Assembly: GCA_965249175.1 (NCBI GenBank)
Contig: OZ252227.1
Span: 5,208,001 to 5,272,000, forward strand
Source of the DNA: CAZYFH01 sp965249175
GTDB taxonomy: Bacteria > Acidobacteriota > Vicinamibacteria > Vicinamibacterales > UBA8438
Reading direction: 5' to 3'
Length of the DNA: 64,000 bases
Both the position numbers and the translations under genes were made by a program. The notes under the pieces are model-generated. The model ran no database searches. It was given only the letters and a program-made list of their open reading frames with translations, and was not told the DNA's origin. Below are positions 53,436-60,773 of the stretch, one piece after another; position 1 is the stretch's first letter; each line of letters starts with the position of its first letter.

Positions 53436-54404
53436 TCACTGCGAGACGAACTTCTGCACGCTGCCACCGAGTTGGGCGACATACACGTCGCCGGCCACGC
53501 CGACCGTCGTGCCGTGCCCACCGCCGCCCCCAAATAGACGCACCACCACTTCGCCATCGAGCGTGCGCAGAACGCCGCCCGCCCACATCTGCTGCTCGTC
53601 GGTCAGATGCAACGTCGACACACCGCCGATGTCGGGCCACTCGCTCAGGAACGTCCCGTCCGCGTCGAACACCTGCACCCGCTGGTTGTCCCGATCGGTT
53701 ACATACACGCGTCCCTGGGCGTCGACGACCAGGTTGTGCGGCAGACCGAACTCACCCGGCCCGGTGCCGCGCGTGCCCCATTCGCGGAGAAAACGCCCGT
53801 CAGCCGAATACTGCACCACGCGGGGGTTGCCGTAGCCGTCACTCACATAGACATCCCCGTTCGGAGCGAAGGCGACGTCGGTCGGCAGGTTGAACGTGTG
53901 CCGGCTGATGCCGGGGACGCCTTTCGTGCCCAACTCCATCAGCACGCGCCCCCGCGGGTCCATCTTATAGATGATATGGCCCGGCGCATCGACGACCCAG
54001 ACGTTGCCGGCTGGATCGACCCGTATCGAATGCGCACCGCACGCATGACACCCGGCCGGCCCATACACCGCGGTGTAGCCGGACCCGCCGGGCACGCGAT
54101 CACCCGAAGCGATGCCGGCGACTTTGCCGTTGCTGAACAGCCCCTCGCCCCACGACCGGACGAATCGACCGCCGCTGTCGAATGCCAGGATCGGCTCTGC
54201 CCCGCGATGCAGGACCAGGATGTTGCCGTCGGCGTCCGTGGCGACGGCCGCGACCTGACCGAAGTTCCACGGCGTCGGGGTGCCGGCCGCGGAGGTCGCC
54301 GCGTGCGGCCATTGGACCTCGGCATACTCCGCGCTCTGACCCCACGCGAGCGAGCCCGAGACGAGCAGCGCGTAGCCGACGGCTGTGGCGAGGGCGCGAC
54401 TCAT
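53436..54404 (-). CDS. PAL-like NHL-repeat lyase (peptidyl-alpha-hydroxyglycine lyase family)
   Basis: A 322-residue secreted NHL propeller closely resembling the lyase half (PAL) of eukaryotic peptide-amidating enzyme. NLPTDVAFAPNGDVYVSDGY matches the PAL signature. The five active-site residues known for rat PAL (Arg533, His585, Tyr654, His690, His786) have counterparts at R67 (LVLHRGAEP), H125 (CGAHSIRVD), Y191 (SDGYGNPR), H223 (GLPHNLVVD) and H297 (GGHGTT). PAL splits an alpha-hydroxyglycine into an amide and glyoxylate. The gene starts 23 bp after a copper monooxygenase-like gene, the other half-reaction in eukaryotes. Confidence 0.8.
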   Translation of the reverse strand: MSRALATAVGYALLVSGSLAWGQSAEYAEVQWPHAATSAAGTPTPWNFGQVAAVATDADGNILVLHRGAEPILAFDSGGRFVRSWGEGLFSNGKVAGIASGDRVPGGSGYTAVYGPAGCHACGAHSIRVDPAGNVWVVDAPGHIIYKMDPRGRVLMELGTKGVPGISRHTFNLPTDVAFAPNGDVYVSDGYGNPRVVQYSADGRFLREWGTRGTGPGEFGLPHNLVVDAQGRVYVTDRDNQRVQVFDADGTFLSEWPDIGGVSTLHLTDEQQMWAGGVLRTLDGEVVVRLFGGGGGHGTTVGVAGDVYVAQLGGSVQKFVSQ

Positions 54405-54427
54405 GCGTCCGTCCCGTTCGAACGGCT

Positions 54428-55795
54428 CTACTCGTCGTTGCTCGCGCGGGCCTTACGCTCGGCCGCGAGCTGCTCGTACTCGGCCTGTTCCAGATACGTC
54501 ACGTCGACCCAGAGATGCGCCATCTCGTCGACCGTGCGGTCGCCGTAGCCCACCCACTGGCTAGGATCGGGGTTGTTACGGTTCGTGTCCCGGTTGTCGT
54601 GCCACGCCGTCACCTTGAGCACCGTCCCCTTCGGGAGCACCGGCGCAACGTCCTCGGCGTAGACATAGTTGACGTGCCAGTTCCACTGGAAGTTGTCGAC
54701 GATATTGATCAGCTCCTGACGACCGTCCGGGTAGATCGCCTCGAGCGACATCGCCTTGCCCCGCATGTGCATGTGCGGCTGAAAGTTCTCGAGCCTCGCC
54801 GGCGCCTGCAGGACGTGGAGGCCTTCCGACACCGCCAACTCGCCCGGTGGGATGTCGATCTCCCCTGTCATCCCCTGGAAGGCGTGAAGGACCGTTCGGT
54901 GCGTCGGTTCCTGCCCCACCGGGTGGAAGTAGACGCCGAGCTCGATGACGTCGTCCCGCACCTCCTCGCCGATCGCGTGGTAGTGGACCTCGAAGCGGAT
55001 CTTGGAATCCGGCAACATCAACTTCCCCGCGTCGTCCGGAAAGACCTCGCCGACCTTGCCGACCGCCCACTCCATGAAGAGACCGCCGCCACCCGTGAAT
55101 GCGCCGTCGGCCGGGTCGTCGCTGCGTGGCGCGGTGCTCGCGAGCTTAGTGACCCGTTCTTCGTCTTGGATCAGGCTGGCGAGCGCGTGGTGCACGACGC
55201 GCCGGCCTTGCGGGAACGAGGGCCGGAACTCGATCGCACGCACCCAGCGCGCGTCCGTCAGTCCTGTCTCCACCGTGGGCCTCCACCAAGCGTCTTGCCC
55301 GTTGGCGGGCACGGTGAACGGCTCGCTCCGGATGATCAGATCGGGCTCGCCGAAACGATCCGCCAGCTGCCAACGGTTGGGATCCGGCCAGTCGATCGGA
55401 GCCGGCAGCGCCGCGGGGTCGCCGAGCGGCGCCCCGCCGTCGACCCACGCGACAATGGTGCCGATCTGCTCGTCGGTGAGCGACCGGTCGTTCTTGAACT
55501 CGCGAATGCCGACGTTGCGGTCGACGTGCCAGGGCGGCATCTCGCGTGCAGCCACCTTCTGCTTGATCGCACGCGCCCACGGTCGCGCATCTTGATAACT
55601 GAGCAACGACATCGGCGCGATCGAGTTCGGCTGGTGACAGACCTGGCACTTCGCCTGGAAGATGCGCGCGACGTCCGTCGCGAACGTCGGGGTCGCATCG
55701 TCGCGGCCACCGGCTTCTTTGGCGCCGGCCGTTGCGGCCTGCGTCAGGAACGCGCCGACGGCGATCGTTCGCAGCAGGGTCTTCGTTACTGACAT
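54428..55795 (-). CDS. Cytochrome c-copper type II monooxygenase-like fusion, copy 2
   Basis: A 455-residue secreted protein, paralogue of 48616-49917. The haem site is CQVCH (residues 50-54), with EMPPWHVDRN after it. The monooxygenase-like part keeps the histidine pair VVHHA (202-203), HYH (271-273) and HMHM (341-344). These correspond in order to the CuH pair, CuM histidines and a possible methionine ligand of PHM-type enzymes. The substrate is unknown. With the PAL-like gene next to it, hydroxylation of a glycine-like carbon is an attractive guess. ATG 55795 follows GAGGAG. Confidence 0.8.
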   Translation of the reverse strand: MSVTKTLLRTIAVGAFLTQAATAGAKEAGGRDDATPTFATDVARIFQAKCQVCHQPNSIAPMSLLSYQDARPWARAIKQKVAAREMPPWHVDRNVGIREFKNDRSLTDEQIGTIVAWVDGGAPLGDPAALPAPIDWPDPNRWQLADRFGEPDLIIRSEPFTVPANGQDAWWRPTVETGLTDARWVRAIEFRPSFPQGRRVVHHALASLIQDEERVTKLASTAPRSDDPADGAFTGGGGLFMEWAVGKVGEVFPDDAGKLMLPDSKIRFEVHYHAIGEEVRDDVIELGVYFHPVGQEPTHRTVLHAFQGMTGEIDIPPGELAVSEGLHVLQAPARLENFQPHMHMRGKAMSLEAIYPDGRQELINIVDNFQWNWHVNYVYAEDVAPVLPKGTVLKVTAWHDNRDTNRNNPDPSQWVGYGDRTVDEMAHLWVDVTYLEQAEYEQLAAERKARASNDE

Positions 55796-55859
55796 CCCAC
55801 GTCTCCTCTGGCCCAGCCCATGTCGAGCACCTGATTATCGCCGCTGAAGCGTTCACGGT

Positions 55860-56720
<861 letters not shown>

Positions 56721-56778
56721 CGGGGGTCGTCTCCTGTCGCGCGGATACAGCGGATACAGAGAGTCGCGACGTCTCCAC

Positions 56779-56784
56779 TATAAT
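56779..56784 (+). promoter_or_regulatory. Perfect -10 box upstream of the M48 gene
   Basis: TATAAT lies 14 bases before the GTG start at 56799, in a region that is otherwise GC rich. No good -35 box is placed with it. If it is used, the transcript would have a leader of fewer than ten bases. Confidence 0.4.
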
Positions 56785-56798
56785 CGCGACCAATCCCC

Positions 56799-58751
56799 GT
56801 GGGCCACACGCTATTGGCGCCGACTGTTCCCGGCCGTCTCGTCCTCGTCGTATCGAGCCTCGCCCTCGTCTTCTCGGCGACAACCGCCGCGCAGCTATTC
56901 GGACTGAGCGAAGAGGAGGAGATCGCGCTCGGTCGCGAAGCGGCCGCCGAAATCGAGAAGACGCTGACGCTACTCGAAGACGAGGCGGCCAACGACTACG
57001 TCAGTGATCTCGGCCAGACGCTGGCGCGGCTCTCGGAGCGGCCGGGGCTCACCTATCGCTTTCGCGTCGTCGACGCGGCCGAGATCAACGCCTTCGCGCT
57101 TCCGGGCGGCTTCATCTACGTCAACCGCGGCCTGATCGAAGCGGCGGACAACGAAAGCGAGCTGGCCGGCGTCCTCGCCCACGAGATCGGTCACGTCGTC
57201 GCCCGGCACGGCGCGGAACAAGCCAGGCGCGCCCAGCTGGCTGGCCTCGGGCTCAGCGTGCTCGATCGACTGCTGGGTCGCGGCACCGGCGCGCAGATTG
57301 GCGCCCTCGCCGCACAGATGGTGACGGCCGGGACGTTCATGCGTTTCTCGCGCGATGCGGAGCGCGAGGCGGATCGCCTCGGCGCTGGCAACGTCAGACA
57401 GAGCGGACACGACCCGCGCGGCATGGTGTCGTTCTTCGAGCGTCTCGACGCGACGCGGGAGGACCAGCCCAATGCCGTCGAGCGCTTCTTTGCATCGCAC
57501 CCAGAACCAACCGAGCGTGCGGCGAATATTGCGGACATGCTCGACCCCGCGTCCGCCGACACGGAGCTCCGCACCGACACCGCGGCGTTTCGCGCGCTTC
57601 GAGAACATCTCATCACGCTCCCGGGGCCAGACACCGAGCCGGCGGTGGACTCGGGGACCGACACCGGCACGCTGGCACCGCCTAGCGACGTTGCACGGAC
57701 CGCATTACCCGTGTATGCAAGCCGCGAGCGCGACCGACAGATCGCTGCGCTGTTCGCCCCCGTGTTTCATCAGGCACTCGGGCCGGACCCACGATTCGAC
57801 TTCGTGACGCGCTTCGACTTCGACGGCGACTGGCGTGGCGACAACAACTGGCAGAACGCAGCGGACCCGCGTCATCCTCTCGCGGCGCACATCTACTACG
57901 CGGTCACGGAAACCGAGACCCATTTCCTCGTCTTCTATGCCGTGTTTCACCCGCGCGACTACAAGGGCGGCAACGAGCGTGGCGCGCTCCTCAGCGAGGT
58001 GCTCCGGGAGGGCGCCCGCATCGGGGGACGCTACGACCCGACCGGACTGTCACAGGACGCGGTGCTCGCACACGAGAACGATCTGGAAGGCTGCCTCGTC
58101 GTCGCCGAGAAGCGTGGCGACGATCCGCGGCGGGCGCGCGTTGCGTTTGTCGAAACGCTCGCGCACAACCTGTTTCTGCGATACACCACGGGCGCGCGAA
58201 GCGCCGTCGGTGCTGAACGTGTCGCGCTGCAGGGGCAGCGGCCCGAGCTCTATATCGAGCCGAAGGGCCACGGAATCGGCGCCTATCGCGGCGGCGCGGA
58301 GCAACGCGCGTCGGCGGAGCGCGGATTCGTCACCTACGCGTTCGCGGGCCGCGCAGAGGAGCCGCGCGCTGGCGCGGGACGGGTCGACTACGATCTGACG
58401 TCGATCTACGACACCTTGTGGGCACGTGCGCTCGCAGCGGATACCGAGACATACGGCGCGACGACGCGCTACGACCTTCGGTCCTGGGCGTCCTTCTCGA
58501 GTAACGCCGCGCCGCCGTCCGATCCCGAGATCGGGCCGATCGGGTCGGCGTTTCGTGGTGCGATCGGTGGACGCAATCTGGCTCGGCCGCCGTGGGGATG
58601 GTTCGATCGCACGGAGCGCGATCGACCCGCGGGCGAGTGGTTCTTTGATCCGGCCGGCACGGTGAAGCGACACTTCCGGCTCGGCGACACCTTCTCGACG
58701 ACCTACGTACACCAGCCCTTCGTCGGCATCTTCCTCGACGCGAACCCGTGA
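56799..58751 (+). CDS. Secreted M48 metalloprotease fused to a HENDLEG-type domain
   Basis: A 650-residue exported protein starting at GTG 56799 with a signal peptide (VLVVSSLALVFSATTAA). Residues about 35-260 form an M48/Oma1-type zinc peptidase: HEIGH at 128-132, NAFALPGGFIYVNRGL before it, and the third ligand in RDAEREADRLG. After a Thr/Asp-rich linker, residues about 310-650 form a second domain with IYYAVTETETHFLVFYAVFH, HENDLEGCLVVAEK and YIEPKGHGIGAYRG. The second domain resembles uncharacterised secreted proteins. Fusion to an M48 peptidase is unusual. It is divergent from the redox cluster. Confidence 0.82.
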   Translation: MGHTLLAPTVPGRLVLVVSSLALVFSATTAAQLFGLSEEEEIALGREAAAEIEKTLTLLEDEAANDYVSDLGQTLARLSERPGLTYRFRVVDAAEINAFALPGGFIYVNRGLIEAADNESELAGVLAHEIGHVVARHGAEQARRAQLAGLGLSVLDRLLGRGTGAQIGALAAQMVTAGTFMRFSRDAEREADRLGAGNVRQSGHDPRGMVSFFERLDATREDQPNAVERFFASHPEPTERAANIADMLDPASADTELRTDTAAFRALREHLITLPGPDTEPAVDSGTDTGTLAPPSDVARTALPVYASRERDRQIAALFAPVFHQALGPDPRFDFVTRFDFDGDWRGDNNWQNAADPRHPLAAHIYYAVTETETHFLVFYAVFHPRDYKGGNERGALLSEVLREGARIGGRYDPTGLSQDAVLAHENDLEGCLVVAEKRGDDPRRARVAFVETLAHNLFLRYTTGARSAVGAERVALQGQRPELYIEPKGHGIGAYRGGAEQRASAERGFVTYAFAGRAEEPRAGAGRVDYDLTSIYDTLWARALAADTETYGATTRYDLRSWASFSSNAAPPSDPEIGPIGSAFRGAIGGRNLARPPWGWFDRTERDRPAGEWFFDPAGTVKRHFRLGDTFSTTYVHQPFVGIFLDANP

Positions 58752-58777
58752 CCCTGTGCTGGCAAGCGCGCCCGGCG

Positions 58778-59224
58778 TCATCCGGCCGCCACTGCGCGGT
58801 CGAGCTCCGCGAACGCCTCGCGCCAGGCCTCGCCGTGCCCGCGCGCCGCATCTTCATCCACGAATCCGGCGTGCGTGAAACGCACCGCCGTGCCGTCACC
58901 GCGAGGCGACAGCTCGAGCGTCACGACCGTTTCCGCGCCCTTCGTCCCCGCCTCTGTGAGCCACGTGTGCTTGATCAGCCGGTCCTGCTCAAGCCGAAGA
59001 AACCGGCCGTAGTGCGGATGACGCTGCCCGGCGAAGCGCGACTCGAAAAAGAACGGCACGTCCACCCGCGCCGTCATCATCACCGTACCTGGCGCGGCAA
59101 ACCACCGGTCGAATTGTTCGGTCCACGCACGAAACACCGCGCTCGGCGGTGCCGTCAGCTCGAGATGGAACGTACACGCGTGGGGACGGGACGATAGGTC
59201 GGGTTGGACGCTGGTGGTGGGCAT
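58778..59224 (-). CDS. SRPBCC/AHSA1-like protein
   Basis: A 148-residue START-like domain protein: ACTFHLELTAPPSAVFRAWT, QFDRWFAAPGTVMMTARVDV, GRFLRLEQDRLIKHTWL and a C-terminal helix GEAWREAFAELDRAV. These are the AHSA1-type features of a hydrophobic ligand pocket. Function is unknown. It is convergent with the M48 gene (26 bp between the ends). It differs in sequence from the SRPBCC protein at 13877. Confidence 0.8.
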   Translation of the reverse strand: MPTTSVQPDLSSRPHACTFHLELTAPPSAVFRAWTEQFDRWFAAPGTVMMTARVDVPFFFESRFAGQRHPHYGRFLRLEQDRLIKHTWLTEAGTKGAETVVTLELSPRGDGTAVRFTHAGFVDEDAARGHGEAWREAFAELDRAVAAG

Positions 59225-59308
59225 GACTCCTCCGACTCCAAGCTCCTGGTCTGTGAGGCGGACTCCCGCACCAAGATAGCGCGCGCAGACCCGCGGCCGC
59301 GTGGGGTC

Positions 59309-59323
59309 CGGGGCAAAGCCCCG
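59309..59323. terminator. Hairpin CGGGGC-AAA-GCCCCG
   Basis: A 6-bp perfect stem immediately after the stop of the minus-strand VOC gene. It is the same palindrome as at 37669 with a changed loop, in the same position relative to a minus-strand gene end. It is a likely terminator or small repeat. Confidence 0.4.
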
Positions 59324-59324
59324 A

Positions 59325-59858
59325 CTAATAGATTATGAACTCCAGCAGGTTGTTGTCCGGGTCGCGAATGTAGCGGCTGGTCCCGGTCGCCGCGCCGCCG
59401 TCACGGCCGCCCTGCCGCGGCGCGGGCCCCTCGATGACGACCGCCCCCACGCGTGCCAGGGCGGCCTCGAGTGCCGCCGCGGTTCCATCCCACACAAAGC
59501 AGAAATCGCCACACGGCGGCTGCGCAGCCGGCGCACGAAGCGTGAATGTGCCGCTTTCCCACAGGGACGGACGGTGGAAGTTGATCTTGTTGTCGCCGAA
59601 GTGCGCCGAGCAGATCCGTTCGCCCTCCATCACTTCAAACCCCAGCGCGCGATAGAAGGAGACCATGGCCTCGGTGTTGCGCATCGGCACGGCAACGTGG
59701 TCGAAACCGCGAACACCGCCGCGGCCCTGCGCCGACCCCACACCGCTCACCCCCCCGCTGGTGGCCGATGCGATGGCCCCGGCGCCGAGCACGCGCTTGA
59801 GAAAACTTCGCCGCGTGTCGCGCGGCGCTCGGGATCCCGTGGACGGCGTGTCAGCCAT
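59325..59858 (-). CDS. Tat-exported VOC-fold (glyoxalase-like) protein
   Basis: A 177-residue protein with a twin-arginine signal (DTRRSFLKRVLGAGAIASAT) and a single vicinal-oxygen-chelate domain. GFDHVAVPMRNTEAMVSFYR supplies the first metal histidine, and IRDPDNNLLEFIIY is the closing strand with the last glutamate. These folds serve as dioxygenases, glyoxalases or binding proteins, and the exported location is unusual for them. It ends next to a hairpin and is followed downstream by the SRPBCC gene. A two-domain VOC protein is encoded just upstream. Confidence 0.82.
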   Translation of the reverse strand: MADTPSTGSRAPRDTRRSFLKRVLGAGAIASATSGGVSGVGSAQGRGGVRGFDHVAVPMRNTEAMVSFYRALGFEVMEGERICSAHFGDNKINFHRPSLWESGTFTLRAPAAQPPCGDFCFVWDGTAAALEAALARVGAVVIEGPAPRQGGRDGGAATGTSRYIRDPDNNLLEFIIY

Positions 59859-59901
59859 CTCCGTCTCCTTCCTGATCTGCCGATCACGCGGCGCGCCGCA
59901 T

Positions 59902-60759
59902 CTAGAAGTTATCCAAGCCCTCGGTCAGCTCAATGTAGGTGCCCCACGGGTCGGTCAGGAACGCGATAGCGAGCCCAATCGCCTCGATCTCCTGATATGG
60001 CCGATCGAAGGTGATGCCCTTCGCTTCCAGCTCTTTGCAGAACGCCTCGAGGTTGTCGACCTCGAACCCGATGTGATCGAGGCTTCGACCCTGCGTGCCC
60101 GCGAGCGGCGCCGAGTTGGGTGAATAGGTCAGGTTGACGCCGGGGAGATCAGCGGCCTGGAACGACCCGCGCATCCCGGGGGCCGCACCGAACATCTCCA
60201 CGTACCAGGCCTTCATCGCGTCGACGTCGTTGGCATCGAAATGGATGTGGTGCAACGCGATCGGCGCGGACTGGCTCCGATTCTCCACGAGCTCGACCTT
60301 CACCTCGTCCGGACCCATCACATACGCGATGTAGGTGTCCTGGTCGGCGATGTGCGCCATGTCGTCGACGACATCGAGCGACGCCGGCAGCTCCTCGCGC
60401 GTCACGATCGGGTAGCCGGCCGCCCGCACCTTGGCCAGCGCGTTACGCACACTCGGCACCCAGAACCCAACGTGATTCACCGTGGACCCCTTCGTGCCGC
60501 CTTCGGGCGCACGCTCGGTCACGGCCACCAGGACGTTGGGGAACTTGAACATCTCCCCTTGTCCCAGGGGCGTCGGCGTGCCGCCGAGCGTGTCGGCCCA
60601 GAACCGCTTGTGCTCGGCCACGTCGGTCACGTTGAAGTGATGGTGTCCGTACACCACGGGCCCGTCTTTGGCCGCCGTGAGCTGCGCAGAAGCGACCGTG
60701 GCGCCGGCCGCCAGGAATAGTGTCGTCATCGTCATCACCAGAGCCGCGGGGAGTCTCAT
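59902..60759 (-). CDS. Exported two-domain VOC protein
   Basis: A 285-residue secreted protein (signal MTTLFLAAGATVASAQ) with two VOC domains. The first begins VYGHHHFNVTDVAEHKRFWA and ends with YIAYVMGPDEVKVELVE. The second begins IALHHIHFDANDVDAMKAWY and ends ITFDRPYQEIEAIGLAIAFL, then TDPWGTYIELTEGL. Each has a histidine at its start and a glutamate in its last strand, as in metal-binding VOC enzymes. The substrate is unknown. ATG 60759 is used; the long upstream frame is a shadow of the large outer-membrane gene. Confidence 0.82.
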   Translation of the reverse strand: MRLPAALVMTMTTLFLAAGATVASAQLTAAKDGPVVYGHHHFNVTDVAEHKRFWADTLGGTPTPLGQGEMFKFPNVLVAVTERAPEGGTKGSTVNHVGFWVPSVRNALAKVRAAGYPIVTREELPASLDVVDDMAHIADQDTYIAYVMGPDEVKVELVENRSQSAPIALHHIHFDANDVDAMKAWYVEMFGAAPGMRGSFQAADLPGVNLTYSPNSAPLAGTQGRSLDHIGFEVDNLEAFCKELEAKGITFDRPYQEIEAIGLAIAFLTDPWGTYIELTEGLDNF

Positions 60760-60773
60760 CGTGGTCTTCCTTT

